Shown here piece after piece: positions 10,020-20,699 of a stretch of 64,000 nucleotides of DNA; position 1 is the first letter of the stretch; each line of letters starts with the position of its first letter. The stretch is taken from contig NW_006498102.1 of NCBI RefSeq assembly GCF_000471905.2, forward strand, positions 2,359,491 to 2,423,490, read 5' to 3'. Both the position numbers and the translations under genes were made by a program. The stretch is from Amborella trichopoda. Lineage: Eukaryota; Streptophyta; Magnoliopsida; Amborellales; Amborellaceae. The notes beneath the pieces were generated by a model. It was not told the DNA's origin and ran no database searches. It worked only from the letters and a program-made list of their open reading frames with translations.

Positions 10020-11655
10020 GGCCCGTTTGTTTCCTTGGATTCAGATTTTTAGGAGCCGCTATTCTTGGAAAAGCTAGGCCAATTGTATTTAGTTCGATTA
10101 GAATTGACATTTCCTTTAGAATTGAGATTTCGGTAGGACTCCTAAATGCTCATTTTAAGCCAAAATTTTGGAAATCTCAATTCCACCAAAATTGACATTT
10201 CATGAAAATGACCTATTTTGTTGCTGAAGAAAAAAAAAATTAAAAATTTTAAAGAGAGAAACTGTATCAAATATTAGAGTGACATAGCATATTAAAATTT
10301 TATAGAGGAAAAACTATATCAAATTTTAGAGAGAGAGAGAAAGCATACAAATTTTTTTAGATAGAGAAAATATATGATTTTTTTAGAGACATAAACTATC
10401 TTAAATTTTTAGAGAGAGAAACTATCTTAAATTTAAAGTTTTAAAGAGATCAAATTAAAATTTTACAGAGAGAAACGACATTAAATTTTAGAAAGTGGAA
10501 CTACTTAATTTTGTTTTAGAGAGAAGTATCTCAATACATTTAGATAGAAAAATTATCTTAAATTTTAAAGCATATTGAAATTTTAAAAATCAGAAATTAT
10601 ATCAAATTCTAGATAGTGAATCTACCTGAAAATTTTTAGTGAGAGAAACTATCTAAAATTTTAAGGTTTAGATAGAGAAAATGTCTTAAAACTTAGAGAT
10701 ATAAACTATATCAAATCTTAGATAGAGAAAGTGCTAAAATTTTTAGAGAAAGAAACTATTTAAAAAAATTTAGATAGAAAAATTATCTCAAATTTTAAGT
10801 TTTAGAGAGAGAGCATATTAAAATTTTAGAGAAATAAACTGTTGAAAATTTTAGAGAGAGAAACTATCGCCAATTTTAAGTTTTAGGGAGAGAATATATT
10901 TTAAAATTTCAGAGAGAGAAACTATATCAAATTTTAGATAAAGAAAGTGCCTTAAATTTTTAGAGAGATAAACTATTTTAGAATTTTTCGATAGAAAAAC
11001 TATCTCAAATTTTAAGTTATAAAGAGATAAATTACTTAAAAACTTTAGAGAGATAAATATCACAAAATTTAAATTTTAGAGAGAGAAATCGTCTTAAAAT
11101 TTTAGAGAGCCTAACTATATCAAAGTTTAGAGTAAGAAAGGACCTAAAATGTTTTAGAGAGAGAAGTTATATTAAAGAAAGTACCTTAAACTTTTAGAGA
11201 GAGAAACTGCCTGAAATTGTTTAGAGAAACTATCTCAAAATTTTTATAGATAGAAACTATCCAAAGTTTAAGTTCTAAAGAGAAATTATCTCAAAATTTT
11301 AGAGAACAAAACTATATCAAATTTTAGAAAAAGAAAGCATATAACTTTTTTAGAGAGAGAAACTATCTCAAATTTTTTAGAGAGATAGACTATTTCAATT
11401 TTTAAGTTTTTGAAAGAGAATGTATGGAAATTTTAGAGAAAATTTTAAAGAGAGAAATTATCTCAAAAATTTTAGATAGAGAGATAAGGGATTTGTATTT
11501 CCAAAAAAATATATTACAGGGAATCCAAACAAGGAATTTGCAGTTTCTTGATTTCTACCTGATGCACCATATTTCAAGAAATGTCAATTCCAGTAAATCT
11601 CAATTCCAGGATTCACTTTTCCCAGAATTGAAAAATCCTAGATTCGAAACGGGCC
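10020..11655. mobile_element. GGCCCGTTT-type TIR element swollen by an internal array
   Basis: The left end is GGCCCGTTTGTTTCCTTGGA. The complement of the right end is GGCCCGTTTCGAATCTAGGA. Farther in, both arms carry matching blocks (AATTGACATTTC, AATTGAGATTT). CTTAT lies immediately outside both ends (10015-10019, 11656-11660), so the duplication is TTA or CTTAT. TTA plus GGGCCCGTTTG-like ends suggests a PIF/Harbinger (Tourist-like) element, though the superfamily is uncertain. It encodes nothing; almost the whole interior is the array listed next. At 1.6 kb it is far longer than typical MITEs. Confidence 0.7.
10240..11480. repeat. GA-rich degenerate tandem array inside the TIR element
   Basis: About 1.2 kb of diverged repeats of roughly 30-35 bp built on TTTTAGAGAGAGAAACTATC followed by TCAAATTTTAAG. 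The variant ACTATATCAAATTTTAGA recurs near 10312, 10597, 10705, 10921, 11114 and 11311, with later spacings of about 193-216 bp, suggesting a higher-order unit near 200 bp. Frames crossing it are artefacts of low complexity. Confidence 0.75.
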
Positions 11656-11660
11656 CTTAT

Positions 11661-12370
11661 TGCTTTTGAGCTTATCCATTTCCAAATTCACTATAGTCAA
11701 TTATGTTGAGACCTTAAATCTTGGGTACCTCTCCTCTTCTCTCATACCTGTTCTGATCTTAAATTGCATAGATAATAATCTAGGATTCTAAAGATGCACC
11801 TTCTTTAGAAAAAAAAAACCTAAAAAATCATTAGAAAATAACATCTAACCTCAAGCTTTTTGGTTAGGGACCACGATTGAACTATCGCCTAATGCAAGGT
11901 TTATTTTAGCTCTTGGTTAGCTCGCCAACATGGTACAAGTTGACATCAATGTGGTTCACGTTAACTGGATTGACCCCAAAAATTTTGAAAGTCTTAAGGG
12001 ACCACGCGAATTCAATCATGTTGGCCTCAAACGAACCACCAGTGTTCCTTCAAACCACATCATGCGTTTGCAAGCGATTCTCTGCGACGAGATACAAGTT
12101 TTTTTTGAAACCCAGCTTCAGAGCCATTGCAAACTGCCATTCGACACATTGAGAGACATCTACTACTGTTGCATTTGTACTCTCTCTAAATTATTGAGAG
12201 AGAGTTGCTGCGAATTGCTACCCACCTGCTGTGTTACTGCTACCTTCTTCTGTTGAATTTTAAAACTCCGCCTGATCTGAGTCCTAACAGTCACCTACTG
12301 CTGCCTGTGATGTTAGTGCTGCTGATGTGCCGTTATTGTGCTGCTACTGTGCGGGCTATTAGAAATCTCA
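11661..12370. other. Intergenic, no gene recognised
   Basis: Two overlapping frames (about 80-108 codons, 11913-12256) resemble no family I know. They lie next to an imperfect CTG/TGC-rich stretch (12220-12350). This may be non-homologous sequence captured next to the copia fragment that follows. Confidence 0.4.
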
Positions 12371-12374
12371 TGCA

Positions 12375-13030
12375 CACCAAAGCGCTCTCTGGTTAGTCAA
12401 AGAAAATACACCAAGGACCTAATCGAAATGGTTGGACTCTCAGATGATAAGAAAGCAGACACACCATTGGAAATAAATGTCAAATATAGCAATACTAATA
12501 GTGAGCCTATAACTGATCGAAATGTGCATAAGATGATTGTTGGTAGCTTAGTCTATCTTACTGTTACACAGCCAGGTATAGCTCATGATATTCAGTCAGG
12601 TTGTTTCAAATCCTCAATGACTCCATCTTACTGTTGTTCGTCGCATTATTCAATATCTTCAATGTACTACTGATGTAGCTCTTTCATATGATTGATTTTC
12701 GTCCCTAGTCTTAAAGGCGTACTCTAAAACAGATTATGTTCGTTACCTTGACATATGCCGTTCCACTACCGGCTATTGTATCTATTTCGTCCCTTCATTA
12801 ATCTCTTGGAAATCCTCGGGGTCACTTCAGCTTCTCCAACCTCTCTATTTTGTGATAATGAAAGCGCCATGAAAATTGCAAGCAACCCCGCCTTCCTCGA
12901 ATCCCTTCCAAGGATCAAATTGCTGACATTTTCACTAAGACATTATCTAAAAGGCGCCACAACTATTTGAAGAGCAAACTGATGTTGTTACATCCCCATC
13001 AGTTTGAGGGGGAGTGTAAGAAAATACATC
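12375..13030 (+). mobile_element. Ty1/copia fossil: reverse transcriptase end, RNase H and start of 3' LTR
   Basis: Translated blocks RKYTKDLIEMVGLSDDKKAD and GSLVYLTVTQPGIAHDI, then a CDNESAMKIASNPAF-type block, match the order of the reverse transcriptase tail and RNase H of copia elements. The purine tract AGTTTGAGGGGGAG at 13001-13014 leads into TGTAAGAAAATAC, the expected polypurine tract and LTR start. The element is a 3' fragment, clearly broken and old. The LTR end cannot be fixed, because another element begins near 13087. Confidence 0.75.
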
Positions 13031-13086
13031 AAAGATAAACTTCTTATGTCCTATTTTTAAGGAAATTGCACATGGTAAAATAACCA

Positions 13087-13850
13087 AGGATTGCATATGA
13101 CAAAATAACTCCCAATAGGAGGGAAAATTACAAAAAAACCAATACTACACTTTCTATGCAACTTACCCCAATCTAATTTTTTCTCTCACTTTTTTCTCCA
13201 AAATACACTTTTTATGCAAATACCCTCTCAACCAAATAAAAAATCAAAAAATGCTTAAACTACCCTCCCTCCTTTATACCTTACCCACCCTCTCTCTCCT
13301 CTATCCCACCAAAATAGGTGTTGGCTCTCCTCTATCCCACCAAAATAGGTGCCAGACCGCCAACACTTCCAATAGTAGGGTGCCGGCACTTCCAGCAGTA
13401 GGGCTCCGACACTTCCGGCAGTAGAACTTTGGCCCTTCCGGCTCTAGCACTTCCAACAGTAGCTCCGACACTTCCGGCAGTTTGGCAATAGGGCTTTGAC
13501 ATTGTGTACAGTGCACGGTCCGGCAGTAGGGCTCTGGCACTTCCCGCAGTAGGGCTCTGGCACTTCCGGCAATAGGACTCTGGCCCTTCCGGCTCTAGCA
13601 CTTCCAGCAGTAGGGCTGCGGCATTGTGTAAAGTACAGTGCTGCAGTAGATGTGTGTAAAGTACAGTACTACAATAGATGTTACTGGATTCTAGGACTCC
13701 GTGGTCCGTACGTGCCCTTGGGGGTATTTGCCTAGAAAAAAAGTGAAGTTGGGGTAAGTTACATAGAAAGTGTAGTCTTGGGGTTTTTTATAATTTTGCT
13801 TCTTGGTAGTTGTAACAAATATGTTTTTTTTGTAGCTGTATCGAATCCCT
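13087..13850. mobile_element. Long-TIR non-autonomous element carrying a GC-rich minisatellite
   Basis: The left arm (13127-13173) and the complement of the right arm (13745-13795) align closely: AAAAAACC..., CTACACTTTCTATGCAACTT against CTACACTTTCTATGTAACTT, then ACCCCAA. The match weakens outwards to GGATT near 13087 and AATCC near 13849. These are inverted arms of about 80-90 bp. No target duplication is readable, so the superfamily is open. The interior is the minisatellite below, plus TATCCCACCAAAATAGGTG duplicated at about 13300 and 13335. Confidence 0.65.
13340..13650. repeat. GC-rich minisatellite, about 21-bp unit
   Basis: Imperfect repeats of CACTTCCGGCAGTAGGGCTC with variants (CACTTCCAGCAGTAGGGCT, CCCTTCCGGCTCTAG). 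A longer period also shows: the block around CTTTGACATTGTGTACAGTG returns as GCGGCATTGTGTAAAGTACA. It is far richer in G+C than its surroundings. Reverse-strand frames through it (about 80-90 codons) are products of the repeat and not genes. Confidence 0.7.
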
Positions 13851-14040
13851 CTTTTGCAGGCAATAACGCATACACGCGTTGCGTCTCTGGTGTAAGTATA
13901 TGTGATTTCCTCCCATTGGAATCATAAGGAACTATAATTTGCTCCAATTATTCTCAACTTGGCCCAAGGCATCCCATGGTACACTAGAGTAGACAGCCCT
14001 TGCATTTAGTTGTATTTCTAGGTCTCTAACTTTGAAAGCT
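13851..14040. other. Short intergenic spacer
   Basis: It contains ACGCATACACGCGTTGCGTC, a local inverted motif. No gene is seen. Confidence 0.4.
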
Positions 14041-14316
14041 AAAAATTTAATCCTTCGTAAAACCCTAAATCTAAAGTCTAAGCCAATTAATTCCTAAAGA
14101 AAAAAACAGAACCTAAAATAGTTTAATAAGCTGGTGGGGACTATAATAGTATAGTAAACCTTAGTGTATCCTAACTTAAAAACTAAAAATCTAATCCGTC
14201 ATAAAACCCTAAATCTCAAGTCTAAGCCAATTAATTCCTAAAGGCAAATGAGAACCTAAAATAGTTTAATAAGCCGTTGGGGACATACTAGTATAGTAAA
14301 CCTTAGTGTATCTTCA
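14041..14316. repeat. Two-copy tandem duplication, about 143 bp
   Basis: AAAAATTTAATCC at 14041 returns as AAAAATCTAATCC at 14185. Both copies contain AAAACCCTAAATCT, AAGCCAATTAATTCCTAAAG, CCTAAAATAGTTTAATAAGC and CCTTAGTGTATC in order. The AAACCCTAAA words resemble telomere-type boxes but occur once per unit, so this is not a telomeric array. Confidence 0.7.
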
Positions 14317-14329
14317 TTTATAGTTTCTA

Positions 14330-14722
14330 GGAAAAATTTCGTATAGAACCCGAATTCATCGTATCATTTCATGGTAGACCGTCTTTCTGTTTTTCTTTCA
14401 AGCTCTATAAGGTAACCTTGAAGATTTCACCATACCCCATCATCTCTTATCTCACTCTTTTATTGCCTTTTGATCATAAAAATTAACCCCAAAAATTCTT
14501 TTTATACAATTTCAACCTAAAGACTTATAGAAAACTTTGTTAATGGCCAAAAGTAAATAAAAGAAAGAGATAAGAGATGAAAAGTAGATAAAAGAGGGAG
14601 ATAAGAGATGAGAGGATGCAGTGAAATCTTTAAGGGTTTCTTTATGCCGCTTGAAAGAAAAACGGACGGAGGGTCTACCATGAAATAATATGAGGATTTA
14701 GGGTTCTATATAAAATTTTCTC
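14330..14722. mobile_element. Long-TIR Mutator-like MITE with a 9-bp target duplication
   Basis: A 393-bp element between exact direct repeats TAGTTTCTA at 14321-14329 and 14723-14731. The inverted arms are at least 80 bp: left GGAAAAATTTCGTATAGAAC, later CATTTCATGGTAGACC and TTTTTCTTTCAAGC; the complement of the right arm reads GAGAAAATTTTATATAGAAC with the same later blocks. Nine-bp duplications with long TIRs fit a Mutator-like element. It has no coding content. The near-perfect arms suggest it is younger than most repeats here. Confidence 0.85.
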
Positions 14723-14843
14723 TAGTTTCTATACCTTACTATTTTAAAACCTGGCAATTTCTAATGCGGATCACCGATATGGATGGGACTTGTTTAGGAT
14801 GGTACCAATTTTAGGATGGTATGGGACTTGGCCAGATTCCCCC

Positions 14844-14863
14844 NNNNNNNNNNNNNNNNNNNN
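14844..14863. other. Assembly gap of 20 N
   Basis: Twenty undetermined bases, a fixed size that probably does not reflect the true gap length. Confidence 0.95.
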
Positions 14864-14930
14864 GTAGTAGTTAGTAGTAGTTAACGTTAAGTTAGTAGTA
14901 GTGTAGTCGTCACTACCTACCTTACCTAAC

Positions 14931-14932
<2 letters not shown>
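14864..14932. other. Unusual low-complexity sequence after the gap, possible artefact
   Basis: Nearly 70 bases made of GTAGTAGTTAG, TTAACGTTAAG and CTACCTACCTTACC-like words with almost no homopolymers, unlike the homopolymer-rich surroundings. It runs into a microsatellite. A very similar stretch follows the other 20-N gap at 59936. Confidence 0.6.

Positions 14933-14979
<47 letters not shown>
14933..14979. repeat. (AT)n microsatellite
   Basis: About 23 uninterrupted AT repeats. Confidence 0.95.
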
Positions 14980-14980
<1 letters not shown>

Positions 14981-15336
14981 CTAATTTTAAAATTATTTAA
15001 TGTTTTTTAGGTCCCCTTTATATCCCCAACTTATAATCCCTAATTTGAATCTTTATCTTATTTCAGTTATTTTTTAACTTTTTTTTTTTTATCACCGATC
15101 CTGTCTCGATCAATATCATCGATCCAATGATTTGACACAAATTTGTGGATGGATGAGCCACCCAACGGATTTGGGTTTTGAAACAGTAATATACCCTAAA
15201 CGATGGACCTAAAGCTTCTGGAATACCCTAGAACATACCTAATAGAATCCTAAAACGGTTCGGCTTATCCATAATCAATCGAGGACTAGGACAATCAGAA
15301 TTTAAATAGGTGTAGGACTGTTTTGGATCGAAATTG
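14980..15336. other. Intergenic, no gene recognised
   Basis: AT-rich sequence with words such as CACCGATCCTGTCTCGATCA and AAAACGGTTCGG, as in the hAT-like repeats, but no readable element ends. Confidence 0.4.
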
Positions 15337-15857
15337 TGTTAGAAATCTATCCAAACATATCGAAATCAACATAGGATTAAAGCGGCCAGCAAAATGAGGC
15401 TTGATGCGTTAGCGATGTTAGAAATCTATCCAAACATATCGAAATCAACATAGGATTAAAGCGGCCAGCAAAATGAGGCTTGATGCGTTAGCGATGATAA
15501 TCGTCATAAATTTAGTGACGCAAATTACATCACAATAAATCTGACAACCTGATGTTTTGGAAACTTTTTAAATGATTAGAAATGTTTTGATTTCATATAA
15601 AGCAACCAATAAATAGACCTTTTTCTAGGCTTAAAATAGTTGTTCAAAGAAGTTCATAAGAGTTCAAGAGAGTCCATAGGTTCTTGAGTTTTTGTAGAAC
15701 CTTGTATTTTGCCTAGTCTTTAGGATAAGTTATTGTAAGTTATTGTACATATCAAATATAGTTGTGATTGGGATTACAACTATCCATGTTTTTATATTTA
15801 ATGCTGACATAGGAAAGAAAACATTATCTTGCCTTTTCACCATTTCCATTTTCAACA
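15337..15857 (+). mobile_element. 5' LTR of a Ty1/copia fossil, with a duplicated 79-bp edge
   Basis: The sequence ends in CA at 15856-15857, directly before the primer-binding-like TGGTATCAACC at 15858. It begins TGTTAGAAATCTATCC. The first 79 bp (15337-15415) are repeated almost exactly at 15416-15494, so the LTR is either 442 bp (from 15416) or 521 bp (from 15337). A 3' LTR partner was not found in this window. Confidence 0.65.
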
Positions 15858-18800
15858 TGGTATCAACCTAACACGAGATTTTGGGCCTTCTCTAACATGT
15901 TGCTACAACTGCACTTTGCAGCGAAACGTTTACACCAGCCCCTCAGTTCATGGCTGAACAATATCAACAACTGCTTCACACTGCAAGCAAGTACTCCAAG
16001 TTCATTTGCCAATCTAGCACTATTTACGCTCTGATCTATTCAAATATTAGCAAATGTGAGTTAAATATGGAAATATAAAAAAATGGGATCGCTTGAATTA
16101 TGGGCTCAAAAAAATCACAGATCTATACAGATCCGGTCTTTTTCTGAGTCCACTGACAGCGCTAGTTCCAAATCCGTATTTTAACTTAAAAACGTTTCTA
16201 AATTTAACTAAATATAATAATAAATTAATTTCTAGAAATAAATAAAATAAAACAGAAAATTAAGTTAAACACAAAAATAAATATTTATCTCTAGGGATCC
16301 GAAACCCCGAGTTTCGGGCTTGGATCAGGCCACTCTTCTGATTTGCACCACTATCTCCTCTTTTGAATGCTTTGTGCTTATAGGAATTAGTAGCTCTAAG
16401 GCTCTTTGATCTAGAACTAGGGTTCCTAGGCATGGGGAAAAGCTTGAGCATTTTAGGTAGGATTTACCTAGGCTTTTCTTGGGATTTAAAAGATATTTTC
16501 CTTAGTTTTCTAAGATTTTGTGGTCTTCTAAGGTAAAATTTGGGTTCTCAGGTTTTTTGGAAATTTTTGGGATTTTTTCTACTTTTTTAGAAATTTCCTA
16601 AAACTTTCCCCTATTTTTGGGGCATTTTTTCTAATTTCGGGAATTGTGTTCTATTTTCTAAGGATTTCTTGGGATTTCTGATGTACGTTTTGGATTTTCT
16701 TGAGGGAAGTATTTATGGGCTTCAATTGGTGATCTTTCTTGTTTTTTTGAATTTTTTCGAATTTATCTTGATCTTTTGGCTTTATCTAATTAAAAAAACA
16801 GTGTTTACTGCGTTTTCAAGCCGCATTTGACCTGCCGAGCCGTGACATGCTCTCTCAAAAGCTTGACACGTGTCTCACAGGAACCAAATTATCATTTTTT
16901 GGATATTTTTTACCGTAGATTCGATTTGGGTAATTCTTAGACCGTTGGAAAGCTCCCGAGGTCTACTTCAACTTGGGGTGTGTTTTATACAGGTTTGAAT
17001 CAATTATAATGAGTCTAGGTTGTCTATGTTATAGTACGATTTGTATGGCCCTTTAGACTCAAAATCAAAGTTTTTAAAAATTCCCTTAGTTAGAATTTCA
17101 AGAGGAGTGTCTATAAGCAGGTACAACACTTTGCTCAAGTCTTTCATCATTGCACACTTCTAGGATTATAGACAGTGGCACAGCAAACCATATCGTGTGT
17201 TCAGTTTCTTTACTTCCTTTCATTTATCCCACTGCACATTCTGATTCTGTAAGATTACGAAATGGTCATTTTGCTATTGTTGCTCACGTTGGTATTGTCA
17301 TTTTATCCAAAGATATCACCTTACATCATGTATTATGTGCTCCATCCTTTTCTTACTAACTTAATATCTATTCAAAGCTCATTCATCACAGCTACATACT
17401 ATTTGTGTTTCCCATTCCAATAAAATAACCAGAATTGATCTATGGCAGACACCATCTCTGTGATGTATGCATTTCCTGCTAGTACTACTACAACTGGTTC
17501 TGCTTTTACTGTATTGCTATCTGATATTTAGGGATGAAGTGCTACTCCTCTCGCAGGAGCACATTACTTCCTCACTCTTGTTGGTGATTACAATCATACT
17601 ACTTGGGTTTTTCTGATGAAACACAAATCTGAAGCAAATAAATACCTAAAATATTTATTTTCCTGTGTTCAAACCCAGTTTCCATTGAGCAATCAATCCA
17701 TAAGGACTGATAATGAAATTGAGTTTTTGACGCCAAAGGAGTCTGGAAAATTAAATTCGGCCTTCTTTCAATCTTAAGCAAGTAAAAATTTAGCAACTAT
17801 GGAGAAAATAAAGTTGTTGTAAAATCAAGCCATGGGAAAAAGAAACTCTCTTTTCTCCATTAAATTAATAAATAAATAAACATCTCGGATGCGACTTGCA
17901 TCAGTTTCTCTCTAATGATATTCAACATTTCTTCCAAACAAATGAAGTTGTACACCAACACTCTTGTGTCACCAGGCCAAAACAAAATGGCATAGCTGAA
18001 TGAAAGCATCGACACCTACTAGAGGTTGTTCGAACATTGTTATTTCAAGCAAACCTGCCCATTACCTTCCAGGGAGATTTTCTATTAGCTGCAACTTATC
18101 TAATCAATCGGTCATCATCTCAAATATTGAATGGAAAAATTCCTTATGAAATGCTTTTCAATAAACACACTGATTTCAGCCATTTTAAAGTTTTCTTGTT
18201 CCCTTTCATGTGCCCATAATATCAATTTTCAGCACAAGTTTGATTCTAAAGCTTGTCACTGTCTATTCATCGGCTATCCACCATTTCAAAAAGCATACAA
18301 GCTTTATGATATGGACACCAAGAAAGTAGTTACTAGCCGGGATGTGGTATTCCATGAACATATTTTTCATTTGCCTTCTAACCTACCCCTATACCTTCCA
18401 ATGTTTTACCCTTTCCCATACCTGACAACCCCAATCTTACAAATTCTCTTTTTCATTCACCTCCACCAACCACTACACAAAATCCACCAATGGATATTAC
18501 TCCAACTATATCCCTTAGATTTTCACCAACACCCCCACCTACCCATATATCCAAAAACACCATTGATCAACCCTCACACCCAATATCTGACACCACAATT
18601 CGGCTTTCGACCACCACACACACCCAATACCCAATACCATTGACACCAAGTCTTCTCCAAACCGACCACATGTACCCATATGTTGTTTTGATTGACCTCA
18701 AACTAAACCATGTTATTTAGAAGATTATCATTGCTCATTGCTCACTAATTCTTGCCTGGCCACAAAGTCCTCAATTGAAATTTCTTTAAACAAATTTTTA
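15858..18800 (+). mobile_element. Ty1/copia fossil, internal region (gag, protease, integrase)
   Basis: It starts with a tRNA-Met-type primer binding site (TGGTATCAACC). Around 17150-17350 it encodes a RIIDSGTANHIV protease block, then integrase-like sequence (about 17560-18190) and the integrase C-terminal KLYDMDTKKVVTSRDVVFHE near 18300-18350. A proline-rich linker typical of copia elements follows, to about 18720. The reverse transcriptase half is absent, so the element is 3' truncated as well as broken and old. The part from 16000 to 17100 should be gag but shows no recognisable protein. Confidence 0.8.
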
Positions 18801-19489
18801 GGCCTATTTACGCTCTAGATAAATTATATAAAATTTACAAAATATCTAAAAATTATATTTCTTATTTTAATAACAAAAATTCATTTGGGCTTCCAATATT
18901 TAGGATATAAAATAAGTACCTTTAGAGTTTGAAACACAAATCTAGGACACTCCATGGCTTTATTCCGAACTCCACAACCACTTTCTCAAATTGAACCAAC
19001 AGAGCCATGACCTACACTCTTCTCTAAGGGATCATGCTTCCTCTATCAAAGCTGACCAATAAATGATAGAATTTTGAGATCTTGGTGATTACATGTGCAT
19101 CCCCAAAGACATATGAACTTGTGACCATAGTCGCGTATAAACTATGGTTCAAAGGTCCTCTCTCAACACATACGCATATCCAAAATCTGTAGATCACCCA
19201 GAAAGGGTTGCTTCCCACATATGGCCATTGTTATATGCACATGTCATTGGTAAGTTATAGATAAGTTGAGGTTTTGGCCCATGTACTCATATAACACCAG
19301 CTAACATGCAATATCCTTTCTTCCGACTTATATCTCATCAAGATACCTTTTTTCTTGATCTCTCTTGGTCACCCCTATGCACCGAGATTAGCATATGGTG
19401 TTTAGTTCTAGGCTAGCACTAACCTAGATATGGGATAACCCCAACCCATGCAGTTCCTCCCTAATCCTATGAACCAAAAACATGCGGTG
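18801..19489. other. Intergenic, no gene recognised
   Basis: No homologous protein, element end or RNA signal was recognised. Confidence 0.4.
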
Positions 19490-19499
19490 AGCATTTTGC

Positions 19500-19645
19500 A
19501 TTGTTTCAGAAAAGGCCTGCCTATTGCCTAGGCGCCCAAGAGGCCATAGGCCGCCTCACATAGACTTGGGCGAGCCCTCTTGGGTGCCCGCCCAGCCTGC
19601 GAGAGCCTAGGATAGCGCCCAAGAACTTCCATGAAAATCGAGGGT

Positions 19646-19687
<42 letters not shown>

Positions 19688-19690
19688 TGG
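19500..19690. repeat. GCCTAGGCG-type repeat and poly-T run
   Basis: The words GCCTAGGCGCCCAAG, GGCCGCCTC, GGGTGCCCGCCC and GAGAGCCTAGGATAG match the GCCTAGGCG-rich ends of the element at 41021-41855. A run of about 40 T bases follows at 19648-19686. The extent is uncertain. Confidence 0.5.
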
Positions 19691-20690
19691 GGTGATTTTT
19701 GGTTATTTTGACCCATTAAAAGGGGGTATTCTAACCCCACAAAATTGACCGATTTGTGATTTTTTTGAAACGAGAAAATTTTAAGAGTCTTGTAGAATCA
19801 TCTGAAACCTTACCATATTTTATTGCAATCAATTTTAGGATCCAAATGAGGTTCTTAGAAGATTTTTGGGGTGATTTTGAGCTTGTTAGACAACCGAATA
19901 TTGAAGATCAGACATCCAAAACATTGAAGAACTAAAGATCTTCTGTTTCTTTTCATTTCTATAGCATCTCTTTTACAACATGTTTTTGTATTGGTCATTT
20001 GGTCTCATCGGAAATTCGGAGTCTATGAGTATATTATGTGAAGTATGGACTATAGAGTATGTTGTAGGGACTCTAGATCATCAATACGCCATGTACTTCA
20101 TTTTTCCACTGTTGTAGTTATTCAAAGAAGAACAATTTTCAATGATTCGAACATGTCTCAACATGCACACTCATATATTTGCATAAAAGAGCTAGTGGCC
20201 TCCCATTGTTTTATAAACCTTGGTCTTTTGTGACTCAAGACACCACTTCTGGACCCAATACCACCTAGGCCCGGTAAGATATTGGGTACCCATAGTGTCC
20301 CACCCTCCCACTGGAGTCAAAATCCACTTTAAGTTATAAAAGTTACAATGTTTTAAGTCCTTCAAAGGCTCTATAGATCTAACAAAGCCTACACCCAAAA
20401 CTATCAACATATATATCAAACCTAAGCAATTCACAAGTCTCAAGCAGTCAATCCATCACGGCTAGCTGGTCTACAAACCAGAACATGTCGTCTATCGATT
20501 TCATCCTTTTGCTTACCTTGATTATCATGTAGGAAGTCTACCCCTTCAACCTCGCTTATGGACTCAATTATCTAAGTTACTCCCCTAGTTCAAACTTATG
20601 CTACTCAGACTCAGCCAATCCCACTTGCATCAGCTAACCTAACTCCCTAACCTGCCAAACCTTGTGTTGTTCAGCTAACTGGCATGAAGG
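19691..20690. other. Intergenic, no gene recognised
   Basis: Contains only short frames on both strands. The region just upstream of 20700 may belong to the gypsy-like fossil that follows. Confidence 0.35.
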
Positions 20691-20699
20691 GAGTTTTAA

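Noticed and set aside
11913-12256. Overlapping frames of 79 and 108 codons as a possible gene
   Set aside because: No recognisable family, no promoter or splice context, and immediately next to copia debris.
13301-13601. Reverse-strand frames of about 80-90 codons, rich in Cys, Pro and Ser
   Set aside because: They run through a 21-bp minisatellite and are open only because the repeat lacks stops in those frames.
14041-14316. Interstitial telomere sequence (AAACCCTAAA words)
   Set aside because: The word occurs once per 143-bp unit, not as a tandem TTTAGGG-type array.
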